From assembly GCA_017547165.1 (NCBI GenBank), contig JAFYQK010000025.1, positions 186,001 to 250,000 on the forward strand: 64,000 nt of DNA, written 5' to 3'. The DNA comes from Bacteroidaceae bacterium. GTDB taxonomy: Bacteria > Bacteroidota > Bacteroidia > Bacteroidales > Bacteroidaceae. Shown piece by piece: positions 1-8,446 of this stretch. Numbering within the stretch: the first letter of the stretch is position 1; each line of letters begins with the position of its first letter. The notes under the pieces are model-generated. The model worked only from the letters and a program-made list of their open reading frames with translations. It did no database searches and was not told the DNA's origin. The position numbers were made by a program, and so were the translations under genes.

Positions 1-305
1 AAGGCATCTGTGATGCTCATTCCTTCGAGTTTTATGAACGGAATCATTCCTATTAATGAAAAAAGCACCCATGTTAGTGCAACCACCATAAAACTATCAG
101 CACGAGAGAGATATTTTTCTATTTTATTCCTCTTTGACTGCCATTTACTTATGGATATTGTTATTGCGCCTATAGAGAAACTAATTATGGCACACATCAT
201 AAACATCCACCAGTCTTTCTCCTTGTACATGAGACTAACCAGAGATGTAAGAATCAGAAATACTGATTCCAGTTGTAGCAATATGCCAAAAATTCTCTTC
301 TTCAT
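1..305 (-). CDS. trkH: TrkH-type potassium uptake protein, N-terminal part (cut by window edge)
   Basis: The reading frame starts with ATG at 305 and stays open to base 1, giving about 101 residues. It begins MKKRIFGILLQLESVFLILT and shows three hydrophobic segments. Near the cut it carries SRADSFMVVALTWVLFSLIG and MSITDAF, which match the TrkH N-terminus (SRReGFLVVtLtWv, then the first pore segment with tDAfFE). TrkH is the membrane subunit that moves K+ and works with the NAD-binding protein TrkA, which is not in view. It lies 51 bases downstream of nadB on the same strand and may be co-transcribed. The identification rests on the N-terminal third only. Confidence 0.75.
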   Translation of the reverse strand, partial: MKKRIFGILLQLESVFLILTSLVSLMYKEKDWWMFMMCAIISFSIGAITISISKWQSKRNKIEKYLSRADSFMVVALTWVLFSLIGMIPFIKLEGMSITDA

Positions 306-356
306 TCAGGTGTCTTCTTCTTTTTGTGCTATCCTTCTCTTTTTATATACCTCGTG

Positions 357-1943
357 TTATTTATCGTAGGCATGCTTTGGATAGTCTATTGTATAGTGCA
401 ATCCTCGGCTTTCCTTTCTTTCCAATGCGTGACGAGTAATCAGATAACCCACATTTATCATATTTCTCAATTCGCAAATATCTTTTGTAGGTTTTACTCT
501 CTTGAAAAGATGTTCGGTTTCCTCATAAAGAAGGTCAAGTCGTTCCCATGCACGGTGTAGTCTTAAGTCACTTCGCACAATACCCACATAGGTGGACATT
601 ATCTGGTTCACCTCCTTCATATCTTGTGCTATGAGTACATTCTCCTCGTTTGTTAATGTACCCTCATCATTCCATTCTGGTATGTTTTCGTTGTACTTAT
701 AATTGTCTACTACTTCGAGCGAATGTTTTGCTGCGGCATCGGCATATACTACAGCTTCTATCAGCGAGTTGCTTGCCAATCGATTACCACCATGCAATCC
801 TGTGCATGAACACTCACCGAGAGCATATAAGCGACGTATGCTGCTTTGTCCATCAAGATCTACCTTAATGCCTCCACACATATAGTGTGCACATGGAGTT
901 ACTGGTATATAGTTTTTTGTTATGTCGATACCTATAGATAGACACTTTGCATAGATGTTTGGGAAGTGTTTTTTTGTCTCCTCTGGGTCTTTATGAGTAA
1001 CATCGAGATATACATGTTCAAGGCCATATTTTTTCATCTCATTATCTATGGCTCGTGCCACTATGTCGCGTGGTGCCAAACTCAGGCGTTCATCGTATTT
1101 GTGCATAAATTCCTTGCCATTTGGCAATCTCAATATGCCACCATAACCACGCATAGCTTCTGTGATGAGATATGCTGGATGCTTTTCTTTTGGATTATAC
1201 AATGCTGTTGGGTGGAACTGTACAAACTCCATATCCTGCACTTTTCCTTTTGCTCTGTACACCATTGCAATTCCATCACCGGTGGCTATGTTTGGGTTGG
1301 TGGTAGATGAATACACAGCTCCTGTACCACCTGTAGCAACTATAGTGACTTTTGACAGATATGTATCTATTTTGCCTGTTTCAGGATTTAGAATATATGC
1401 ACCGAAACATTCTACATCTGGTGTGCGCCTTGTAACTCGTATGCCGATATGGTGTTGTGTGATTATCTCTACGGCAAAATGATTTTCTAACACCGTAATA
1501 TTTTTTTGTTTTCTCACCGCATCCATCAGTCCTCGCTGAATCTCAAAGCCGGTGTCGTCGGCATGATGCAGTATTCGGAATTCTGAATGTCCTCCCTCTC
1601 TATGAAGGTCAAATTCGCCATTTTCCTTCTTATCAAAGTTCACACCCCACTTTACCAAATCAGCAATACCTTCGGGACCTCCCTTTACCACTTGCTCCAC
1701 GGCAGCTGGGTCAGAGATATAGTCTCCTGCTATCATAGTGTCCTCAATGTGCTTTTCAAAATTATCCACCAACAAGTTTGTCACCGAAGCGATACCACCT
1801 TGTGCCTTTGAAGTATTTGACTCTTCAAGTGATGTCTTGCAAACAAGAGCCACCTTATATTTATCGTTTTGGCTCACTTTCAAAGCGTAGCTCATACCTG
1901 CCACACCGCTTCCGATAATGAGAAAATCAAATTTTTTAATCAT
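357..1943 (-). CDS. nadB: L-aspartate oxidase (quinolinate synthase protein B)
   Basis: This 528-residue flavoprotein oxidises L-aspartate to iminoaspartate, the first step of de novo NAD synthesis; NadA then makes quinolinate. The N-terminus has the FAD-binding GSGVAGMSYA motif (residues 11-20). Further along are SKAQGGIASV, the flavin contact segment FVQFHPTAL, the active-site region EAMRGYGGILR and PCAHYMCGG, and a C-terminal helical domain (DLRLHRAWERL). All are typical of NadB rather than the related fumarate reductase, and the length is normal. nadA and nadC are not adjacent in the window. A good promoter lies upstream at 2034-2065. Confidence 0.95.
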   Translation of the reverse strand: MIKKFDFLIIGSGVAGMSYALKVSQNDKYKVALVCKTSLEESNTSKAQGGIASVTNLLVDNFEKHIEDTMIAGDYISDPAAVEQVVKGGPEGIADLVKWGVNFDKKENGEFDLHREGGHSEFRILHHADDTGFEIQRGLMDAVRKQKNITVLENHFAVEIITQHHIGIRVTRRTPDVECFGAYILNPETGKIDTYLSKVTIVATGGTGAVYSSTTNPNIATGDGIAMVYRAKGKVQDMEFVQFHPTALYNPKEKHPAYLITEAMRGYGGILRLPNGKEFMHKYDERLSLAPRDIVARAIDNEMKKYGLEHVYLDVTHKDPEETKKHFPNIYAKCLSIGIDITKNYIPVTPCAHYMCGGIKVDLDGQSSIRRLYALGECSCTGLHGGNRLASNSLIEAVVYADAAAKHSLEVVDNYKYNENIPEWNDEGTLTNEENVLIAQDMKEVNQIMSTYVGIVRSDLRLHRAWERLDLLYEETEHLFKRVKPTKDICELRNMINVGYLITRHALERKESRGLHYTIDYPKHAYDK

Positions 1944-2033
1944 TGTGTCTTTTCTTTTTGTTTGGTATTGAATCCGGTGTCCGTCTGTATTTGTTATTGA
2001 TGTGCGCAGAATTCAGTGCCTATTTAGTTTGCA

Positions 2034-2065
2034 CAAAGTTATAAAAATAACTTTTATAGAGCAAA
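2034..2065 (-). promoter_or_regulatory. Bacteroidetes-type promoter for nadB
   Basis: On the minus strand the -7 element TAACTTTG (2034-2041) follows a TTTG (2062-2065) after a 20-base spacer. This fits the Bacteroidetes sigma consensus TTTG-N19-21-TAnnTTTG and implies a leader of roughly 80 bases for nadB. Confidence 0.7.
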
Positions 2066-2122
2066 TTGCCATTGTTATTTTCTTGATAAGAATCCGTACA
2101 TGGGTTCAAATGGGTACATTTA

Positions 2123-2155
2123 TTGTATATATTTGAAATAAAATACGTACTTTTG
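2123..2155 (+). promoter_or_regulatory. Bacteroidetes-type promoter for the carboxypeptidase gene
   Basis: The -7 element TACTTTTG (2148-2155) is preceded by TTG at 2123-2125 with a 22-base spacer, slightly long. It diverges from the nadB promoter and gives a leader of about 50 bases before the GTG start at 2215. Confidence 0.55.
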
Positions 2156-2214
2156 CGTGCCAATAGTCCACTATTGACTTTTTATAATCAGTTAAAACCA
2201 TTTTTATTTTCAAG

Positions 2215-3252
2215 GTGAAAAAGATATTATTTTACATTTTTTCAGTCATCACACTTTTCTCATGTGGTTCCAGTAAAAAGGTTATATATACTCCCGAACT
2301 TCAGCAGATACAAACAGTTTATGTTGAAAAAGAAACAAAAAATGTTGTTACCGACCATGAGATGAATCTTCTTTCCCTGCTTAAGCAAGGATGTAGAAAT
2401 TTTAATACATCTCCTATTGCTTCTGATTCCACTTGGGAGGGTCGTTTGCAAGTGCGTCTGCAAGAATTGTGTGCATCTCCTATATTCAATCGCAGCCAGT
2501 TGGGATTGGTTGTTTACGATATCACAGCAGGCAAATATCTCTTCAGTGTTAATGGCGATCACCGTATGCGTCCTGCCTCATGTCAAAAACTGGTCACAGC
2601 TATTTCTGCTTTATCTTTATTAGGTGCTAATTATAGCTTTATACCACAGATAGACGAGGCTGGCGAGGGTTGGTGCTGGGACGATGATATAACTTCTGAA
2701 ATGCCTTATCTTGCCACCCGTAAGTGGCGCATGAAGGATGTTCTCACACCAATGATGAAGGATAGCGACAATCGTCTTGCTGAAAGTCTTTTTTGGCAAT
2801 TGTCCAAAATAGGCGGAGGAAAGTTTGGTGATTTGAAGTCAGTGGTTCCTAATATTGAAAAAGTATTACAGCGTGCCGGCATACCTAAAGGTAGTGGTTA
2901 TCGCATAGCCGACGGTAGTGGTTTGTCGTTGTATAACTACATAACTCCAAATATGCTTAATGCCCTACTTGTCTATGCCTGGGTTGAGCAAGGCATACGC
3001 ACGCACCTTATTCCTACTCTTCCTATAGGTGGAGTTGATGGTACTCTCAAAAACCGTTTTCACGATACCAAGGCATACAACAATATTTTTGCTAAAACAG
3101 GCACTGTTACGGGTGTATCGTCATTAAGTGGTTATGCCAATGGAGGCAATGGTCATGTACTTTCATTCTGTATTATTAACCAGGGACTTGAGCGCGGTGG
3201 TATAGCACGCCACTTTCAAGACCTTGTGTGCAAGGCAATTACCGAACAATAA
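2215..3252 (+). CDS. D-alanyl-D-alanine carboxypeptidase/endopeptidase, S13 (PBP4/DacB) family, compact lipoprotein form
   Basis: This penicillin-binding protein of 345 residues probably trims or cleaves peptidoglycan stem peptides in the periplasm. All three active-site motifs are visible: S122-C-Q-K125 (SxxK), S184-D-N186 (SxN) and K294-T-G296 (KTG), along with the family segment YRIADGSGLS. The N-terminus is a lipoprotein signal with Cys17 in LFSC, so it is likely membrane anchored. SxxK and SxN are only 59 residues apart, whereas E. coli DacB has about 240 because of inserted domains; those inserts are missing here. The start is GTG at 2215 and no better ATG is available upstream of the signal peptide. 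The gene is monocistronic. Confidence 0.85.
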   Translation: MKKILFYIFSVITLFSCGSSKKVIYTPELQQIQTVYVEKETKNVVTDHEMNLLSLLKQGCRNFNTSPIASDSTWEGRLQVRLQELCASPIFNRSQLGLVVYDITAGKYLFSVNGDHRMRPASCQKLVTAISALSLLGANYSFIPQIDEAGEGWCWDDDITSEMPYLATRKWRMKDVLTPMMKDSDNRLAESLFWQLSKIGGGKFGDLKSVVPNIEKVLQRAGIPKGSGYRIADGSGLSLYNYITPNMLNALLVYAWVEQGIRTHLIPTLPIGGVDGTLKNRFHDTKAYNNIFAKTGTVTGVSSLSGYANGGNGHVLSFCIINQGLERGGIARHFQDLVCKAITEQ

Positions 3253-3530
3253 TATAAAAGATTTTTAACCCAGGTTAAATAACGTGGCAATAGGTATTGC
3301 TATATGTAAATATTTTTTACCACTATAATTATTATGTATTTCCTACTATGCAGATGGAAATACATATTCCTGTTGTATATACAATGATTGATGACTCAAA
3401 TGTATAAATAATAACTATATTGCTGAATATCAATAATATAGTATGATATTTTATTAAAGAATGCTTTCTTATAATTGTATAGAAATAGTCCTCTTTTCTA
3501 TGCTTCGTATTCTTATGATAAAGACAATAC

Positions 3531-3600
3531 ATTCTTATGCCTCTAAGATTACAATCTTATGCCCTTAAGATTATAATCTTCCGCCCCGAAGATTAGGGCG
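3531..3600. repeat. Tandem 22-bp repeat with palindromic core
   Basis: Three units spaced exactly 22 bases apart begin at 3544, 3566 and 3588 with (T/G)AAGATT. In the first two the core folds on itself: TAAGATT-AC-AATCTTA at 3544-3559 and the perfect palindrome AAGATTATAATCTT at 3567-3580. The third unit (GAAGATT) ends in a GC-rich tail. The repeats lie in the gene-free stretch 3253-4378 and no protein is encoded across them. Confidence 0.75.
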
Positions 3601-3741
3601 CATTTTTACATTCTTTATGGTGTCAGCTTCTGTAAATAATTATGATCTATTTTTTTGATAGGTTAGATTATTTAGGTAGGTTCTATAAATTAGCTTTAAG
3701 TTATATGATATCTATTGTGCCATAGGTTCAATATTTGAATG

Positions 3742-3834
3742 AACCTTTTCGTTAAGCCATAAGAGCTGACTCAAACTCGTTTGAAGTTAGCCTTGGCGAG
3801 AAAAGGTCGAATAAATTCAACCTTTTCGTTAAGC
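3742..3834. repeat. 16-bp direct repeat pair
   Basis: AACCTTTTCGTTAAGC occurs at 3742-3757 and again, identically, at 3819-3834. Between them GAGAAAAGGT at 3799-3808 is roughly the reverse complement of the repeat core. A short direct repeat, CATTGCTATGC, follows at 3834-3844 and 3874-3884. Nothing in the stretch looks coding. Confidence 0.7.
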
Positions 3835-3842
3835 ATTGCTAT

Positions 3843-3997
3843 GCGTTACAGCGTTACAGCGTTACAGTTAAAATCATTGCTATGCCAGAACCCTAAAAGA
3901 AAATTTATTATATATAATAAAACTATTTTTTATGCTTTTTCAGTTTTCAGTAGATAATAGAACATTTTCTTACTGTAACGCTGTAACGCTGTAACGC
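3843..3997. repeat. 25-bp perfect inverted repeat built from GCGTTACA units
   Basis: The left arm 3843-3867 holds three head-to-tail GCGTTACA-type units. The right arm 3973-3997 is its exact reverse complement (CTGTAACG units). The arms enclose 105 AT-rich bases without a convincing ORF. Such an arrangement could form a large hairpin or mark the ends of a small non-autonomous element; the function is unknown. Confidence 0.8.
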
Positions 3998-4019
3998 CGT
4001 GTCAATAAACCGTTGATAA

Positions 4020-4260
4020 TAAGGGACCCCACCCTCCGCCATACGAAGTGAAAGGTGAAAACGGAAAATGTTTTTATCCACCCCCTCCGCCCTTCGGGCT
4101 CCCTCTGGGTCCAGCGTCGCACTGGGTAGTGCTCCCCTCATGAGGCACAAAATGACATTTAGTCATTTTTCTAAAGACCTCATTCGCTACCCTGTCTCAG
4201 GGGGACAAAGTGAGCGGATGAGTGAGATGGAGGAAGACGAATGTCAATAGTGAGCTTAGT
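4020..4260. other. GC-rich, hairpin-prone intergenic block, no gene seen
   Basis: This block is richer in GC than its surroundings. It contains a GCCC-TTCG-GGC stem-loop near 4089-4099 and the inverted repeat AAAATGAC-ATTTA-GTCATTTT at 4149-4169. Short reading frames on both strands encode low-complexity peptides and are not credible genes. Together with the repeats upstream it fills the 1.1-kb gap between the carboxypeptidase and sigma-factor genes. Confidence 0.5.
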
Positions 4261-4316
4261 TAAGACCGCAGAGCGGGATTAAAGGTTAAAAGATGTGAAT
4301 ATGCAGAAAAATGCAG

Positions 4317-4324
4317 TACCTTTG
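4317..4324 (+). promoter_or_regulatory. Candidate -7 element for the sigma-factor operon
   Basis: TACCTTTG matches TAnnTTTG and lies 54 bases before the sigma-factor ATG. No TTG is found at the usual upstream distance, so the -33 part is missing or replaced by an ECF-type element. Confidence 0.4.
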
Positions 4325-4378
4325 GTTAGCATTTCGGGTTTCTGAAGGGTATTAGAATAAAAACACGAAGGAAAAATA

Positions 4379-4843
4379 ATGGAAATCCAGATATTATTCA
4401 AACAGCATTATGCCAAGATGTACAGAGTGGCACGGAGTTTACTGTACGACGAGCAGGAGAGTGAGGACATAGTCAGCGACATCTTCGAGGACCTGCTTCA
4501 AAGGCATGTCGCGCTCCTGCCTGGAACTGAGGAGGCATACCTGATGAAATGCGTTAGGAACCGTTGCCTGAAACGCTTGAGGCATGAGACCGTCAGAAAG
4601 GAATTGTTGGGCGTTCCGTTTTCCGGGCACGACGTACATGAGGAATCGGATGACGAGTTTTCCGATGTGGTGGATAATATCATAAACTCTCTGCCGGAGC
4701 AGGACAGACGTATCTTTAGCATGCGTTTCCACGAAGGATATAGCTACGAAGAGATAGCCTTGCAGGAAGGCATCAGCCGCGTTTCGGTATGGAGGCATCT
4801 TTCCAGTGTATTGACCCTTATCAGAAACCATTATAAAAAATAA
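4379..4843 (+). CDS. ECF-type RNA polymerase sigma-70 factor
   Basis: This 154-residue protein has the two-domain plan of an extracytoplasmic-function sigma factor. Region 2 (about residues 6-70) includes LLYDEQESEDIVSDIFEDLL and region 4 (about 98-150) holds the helix-turn-helix YEEIALQEGISRVSVWRHL. AGGA lies 8-11 bases before the ATG. The next gene follows after only 4 bases and encodes a single-pass anti-sigma candidate, then an outer-membrane barrel with an STN domain. This is the classic Bacteroidetes signal relay in which an outer-membrane receptor senses a ligand and releases the sigma factor. The ligand cannot be read from sequence. Confidence 0.9.
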   Translation: MEIQILFKQHYAKMYRVARSLLYDEQESEDIVSDIFEDLLQRHVALLPGTEEAYLMKCVRNRCLKRLRHETVRKELLGVPFSGHDVHEESDDEFSDVVDNIINSLPEQDRRIFSMRFHEGYSYEEIALQEGISRVSVWRHLSSVLTLIRNHYKK

Positions 4844-4847
4844 CACT

Positions 4848-5408
4848 ATGCACACAAACGACAAGAAACGCCTGTTCCATGATATGCAGGAGCATCCCGA
4901 AAGGTATACCGATGAAGAGTTAGAGACCATGATGGACGAGTTGGACCGTGTGCCCGATATGGAGGTAGCATGGCAGAAAATCAATCGCCCTGCACATTCA
5001 GTGCACCGTCCGTTCCTTCCCCGTGTGGCAGCCATATTCATAGGAGTGCTGCTGGTATCCGGCATAGCATTTGCCGCCATACACCATATACGCAATTCTA
5101 GCTCTGCCCGTAAAGAAGCTATGGCAAGTGCCGTATCGCATGATGACAATAAGATACAATCCGCATCCGTAGTTTTCAATGACATCAGGCTTGACAGCAT
5201 CCTTACTGTTGTTTCCAGCCACTATGGCAAGAAGGTAGAGTTCTCCAACAAGGAGACCAAGGACATGAAGTTCATCATGACGTGGAAACCCGATTCCTCG
5301 CTGACATCCTTCTTAGACCTTATAAATATGTTCGATGGTTTGCACCTGTCGGTAAGACGCGACACCATCTTTGTGGAAACCAAGGATATTGAGGAGGACG
5401 ATAAATGA
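4848..5408 (+). CDS. Short FecR-like anti-sigma factor lacking the central FecR domain
   Basis: This 186-residue protein has a cytoplasmic N-terminus of about 60 residues (YTDEELETMMDELDRVPDME, presumably sigma-binding). One membrane helix follows (about residues 61-80), then a linker and a C-terminal domain (about 104-180) starting VVFNDIRLDSILTVVSSHYG. That domain resembles the DUF4974/STN-like end of FecR proteins. Bacteroidetes FecR proteins are normally 300-400 residues with a FecR beta domain in the middle; none is visible here. Its stop overlaps the barrel gene's start as ATGA, so the three genes are translationally coupled. The role as anti-sigma factor is inferred from position and topology. 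Confidence 0.75.
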   Translation: MHTNDKKRLFHDMQEHPERYTDEELETMMDELDRVPDMEVAWQKINRPAHSVHRPFLPRVAAIFIGVLLVSGIAFAAIHHIRNSSSARKEAMASAVSHDDNKIQSASVVFNDIRLDSILTVVSSHYGKKVEFSNKETKDMKFIMTWKPDSSLTSFLDLINMFDGLHLSVRRDTIFVETKDIEEDDK

Positions 5409-8400
5409 GATACTACTTGCTAACCATATTGTTGCTTTTGGCCCAGATTATCTGTGCCCAAGTGTCGCACCAATTCAGGAACACTCCCCTGATTGATGCC
5501 ATCCGCACCATAGAGCAGGGGCAGACGGAATACACGGTATCCATCCTTTCCGATGGCCTTACGTATCTGACCACTTCTGCTAGGATTGACGAAGAGGATG
5601 CCTTGAGGGCAATAAAAAGTCTGTGCAAGGGACTTGGTGTGAAGGTGAAGGAAAAGAACGGCAATATAAATGTACAGGCCAAAGCCTCGCTGAAGGACGT
5701 GCCATCACACCAACTCATATTAGGTTCTGTGCGTGATGGATTCCTGAAAATACCTCTTCCCAATGCACGTGTGTCGTTACTGACCACGGACAGCATTATT
5801 GTGCAGGACTCCATCACGGTCACTATGAACAAGAAAGACGGAGAGCGCTATGGAACAGCCATGTTCTCTCTGCAAGTACCAAACCAGACAAATACCTATC
5901 TTCTGCGTGCCACCCTTGCTGGTTATGAGGATGCCTGGCAGATTCTTAAGGTTAAAGGAGGGATAGATTACCCATGGGGACTTGACTCTCCGCTCGAACT
6001 GCGTCGTATTCTTGAAAGGACGCTTGACGAAGTTGCGGTTACAGCAACAAGACTAAAGATGTTCTATAAGGGTGATACCTTGATATACGATGCCACGGCT
6101 TTCAACTTGCCAGAAGGTTCCATGCTTGATGACCTGATAAGGCAGATGCCTGGAGTGACGATGAACGAGGACGGCGAAATATTTGTCAACGGGCGCAAGG
6201 TGGACGAACTTCTGTTAGGCTCGCGTACCTTCTTTGGAGGTAATAGCAAGGTTCTTTTGGAGAATCTGCCTTATTATACGGTGAATAAGATTAAGGTTTA
6301 TGAAATGGAGAGCGACCGTAGCCGTGCCCTGGGCTACGAGGTTGATCCAAAGAAATATGTAATGGACGTAAACCTTAAAGATGAATACCGCAATGGCTAT
6401 ATTGCCAACATTGAGGCTGCCGGGGGGACTAAAAATCGTTGGCTTGGCCGTGCATTCCTGCTGGGATTTACCGACAGACTTCGCTTCACGCTCTTGGGTA
6501 ATGCGAATAATGTAAACGAAAAACGTCACATCGGAGAATCGGACAGTTGGAAACCAGAGGATATGCCCCGCTCAATGCTTACAACCAAAAGCGTGGCTGC
6601 AGAGGTAGACTACCAGTCAAAGAACGGCAATGTGAAGGAAAACTTCATGGTTGACTTTACTGCTTCCAAAGATTTTGGAGAGACAGCCCAACGCAGGGAG
6701 CTCTTCCTGGACGGCAGTATGCCATATTCCACATACAAGGCCTCCAGCACATCACACGCATACAAGCTATTGGCCAAGAACAGTCTGAAACTTACTATAC
6801 CCAACAAGATATATACCGACCTTGGAGTGGACTTTACCTATAATAAATATAAGGGAAACGGCGAATCCATCTCGGAGGACTTCCTGGACAGCATCAACAC
6901 ACGTTTACGCAGTTCGCACTATAACGATGGCTATTCTTACCGTGTGGGAGTGGGCGGCTTCATATCGCCTCGCATTAACAATCCCATTCTTCGTCCACTT
7001 GCTATCTTTTACGGATTCAATCACAGCAAGGATAGGAACGAGACGGCCCGTGCCTACCTGACAGAGCAGTTCGTAAATGCATCCGTGCAGACACAATATA
7101 ATGCCAATGACTTCCATCATAGGGAAACAAATGGCAGTATCCACCTAGCGTGGGATAAGGAGTTGTTCAAGAATCTTCGTCTTGAAATACAGGACCGCCA
7201 GGTGTTTGCAAAAAGATACGAACGGGACAACCTATATCATCCCGACACTATTGCCTTGCCCTCTCAGTTGGATGCCTTGTTGGCAATTACCGACTATAGG
7301 AACTCTTACGAGAGCAATTATAGTGAGTACACCAACACACCGACAGTTATGCTGAAATGGCGCAAGTATATTTCAGGGCAATTCTACAAGATGGAGTACG
7401 TTTCTTTGAAATTAAACTTCACCAGCCTCATCAGTTGTGAGAACCTGACATACACGCGCAACAATATCACTCAGCACAACAATCGCACAAGCTACGGCTT
7501 TATGTCCTCCATAAACTTCAAGATACTTCCGACGAAAAAGGGGCGCGAACAACTAAGCTTTAACATAAGTCATGAGCAGGGAAATGCTTCAATGTTTGAC
7601 CTCCTTGACTATATGGATGACTCCACACCACAGGTGGTAAAGCTGGGTAACCCCAATCTGAAAGGTAACATGACAACCTCATTCAATATAAACTTCAACG
7701 ATAGGGAAAGCAAGCGCAGGGGAGAACAATACAACATCAGGGGAGATTTCAAATATTACCACCGTCAGGTGGCGCAGTCAGTAGTGTTTAATCCAGACAA
7801 CTCCCAGTACACCTACCAGCCACAGAATGTCAGTGGCGCTTATGTTGCCTCGGGCAAGTTCGACTATAACAGTTTCCTGGACAAACAACAGCGCTGGTCA
7901 TGGCAGACGACATTCAATGCCACTTACAACCATTCCATAGACCATGTGTTGCAAACTGGCATGACGGAAAGTACCCCGAATGCCGTCAATACCCTTACGT
8001 TGAGTGATGGCCTCTGGGTTCAGTATCAGAAGCAGGACTTCAGCATCAGGGCAAAAGGCAATGTTTCCTGGCGTCACTCAGAAAGCCAGATGCGCGACTT
8101 TACCACGCTTAATGCCTTTGACTACCAGTACGGCTTGAATGCACGATACACTATACCCAAATTGAAAACGACCATTTCCGTAGATGGCAATATGTATAGC
8201 CGCCGTGGATATGGTAGCGATGCACTAAACACCGACGACTTCGTATTTAATGCATCTGTTAGCCAACCGTTCCTAAAGGGAAAACTTATTGCAAAGGTTG
8301 AGGCTTTCGACCTTTTCCACCAACTCTCCTCCACCCAGTACGTAGTCAATGCACAGGGACGAACCGAGACATGGAACAGGACATTGCCCAACTATGCCAT

Positions 8401-8446
8401 GCTTCATCTTGTGTACCATTTGAACAAGAACCCAAAGAAAAGATAG
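5405..8446 (+). CDS. STN-domain outer-membrane beta-barrel protein, TonB-dependent transducer-like
   Basis: This 1013-residue protein has a signal peptide (MRYYLLTILLLLAQIICAQ) and an STN signalling domain (about residues 20-95). A carboxypeptidase-regulatory-like beta-sandwich follows (about 103-195), then a plug-like segment (MLDDLIRQMPGVTMNEDGEI, IFVNGRKVDELLLGSRTFFG) and a long barrel rich in alternating aromatic strands. It belongs to the TonB-receptor-like barrel group common in Bacteroidales, although no SusD-like lipoprotein gene follows. The STN domain probably contacts the anti-sigma factor encoded just upstream. The substrate is unknown. The C-terminus is complete (LVYHLNKNPKKR), so the downstream barrel fragment is a separate remnant. 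Confidence 0.85.
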   Translation: MRYYLLTILLLLAQIICAQVSHQFRNTPLIDAIRTIEQGQTEYTVSILSDGLTYLTTSARIDEEDALRAIKSLCKGLGVKVKEKNGNINVQAKASLKDVPSHQLILGSVRDGFLKIPLPNARVSLLTTDSIIVQDSITVTMNKKDGERYGTAMFSLQVPNQTNTYLLRATLAGYEDAWQILKVKGGIDYPWGLDSPLELRRILERTLDEVAVTATRLKMFYKGDTLIYDATAFNLPEGSMLDDLIRQMPGVTMNEDGEIFVNGRKVDELLLGSRTFFGGNSKVLLENLPYYTVNKIKVYEMESDRSRALGYEVDPKKYVMDVNLKDEYRNGYIANIEAAGGTKNRWLGRAFLLGFTDRLRFTLLGNANNVNEKRHIGESDSWKPEDMPRSMLTTKSVAAEVDYQSKNGNVKENFMVDFTASKDFGETAQRRELFLDGSMPYSTYKASSTSHAYKLLAKNSLKLTIPNKIYTDLGVDFTYNKYKGNGESISEDFLDSINTRLRSSHYNDGYSYRVGVGGFISPRINNPILRPLAIFYGFNHSKDRNETARAYLTEQFVNASVQTQYNANDFHHRETNGSIHLAWDKELFKNLRLEIQDRQVFAKRYERDNLYHPDTIALPSQLDALLAITDYRNSYESNYSEYTNTPTVMLKWRKYISGQFYKMEYVSLKLNFTSLISCENLTYTRNNITQHNNRTSYGFMSSINFKILPTKKGREQLSFNISHEQGNASMFDLLDYMDDSTPQVVKLGNPNLKGNMTTSFNINFNDRESKRRGEQYNIRGDFKYYHRQVAQSVVFNPDNSQYTYQPQNVSGAYVASGKFDYNSFLDKQQRWSWQTTFNATYNHSIDHVLQTGMTESTPNAVNTLTLSDGLWVQYQKQDFSIRAKGNVSWRHSESQMRDFTTLNAFDYQYGLNARYTIPKLKTTISVDGNMYSRRGYGSDALNTDDFVFNASVSQPFLKGKLIAKVEAFDLFHQLSSTQYVVNAQGRTETWNRTLPNYAMLHLVYHLNKNPKKR

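Noticed and set aside
3947-4250. Short frames over the GC-rich block (for example MCLMRGALPSATLDPEGARR on the minus strand)
   Set aside because: These peptides arise from repetitive GC-rich DNA and match no protein family.
4439-5200. 253-codon minus-strand frame over the sigma and anti-sigma genes
   Set aside because: The translation is low-complexity and antisense to two genes with clear motifs.
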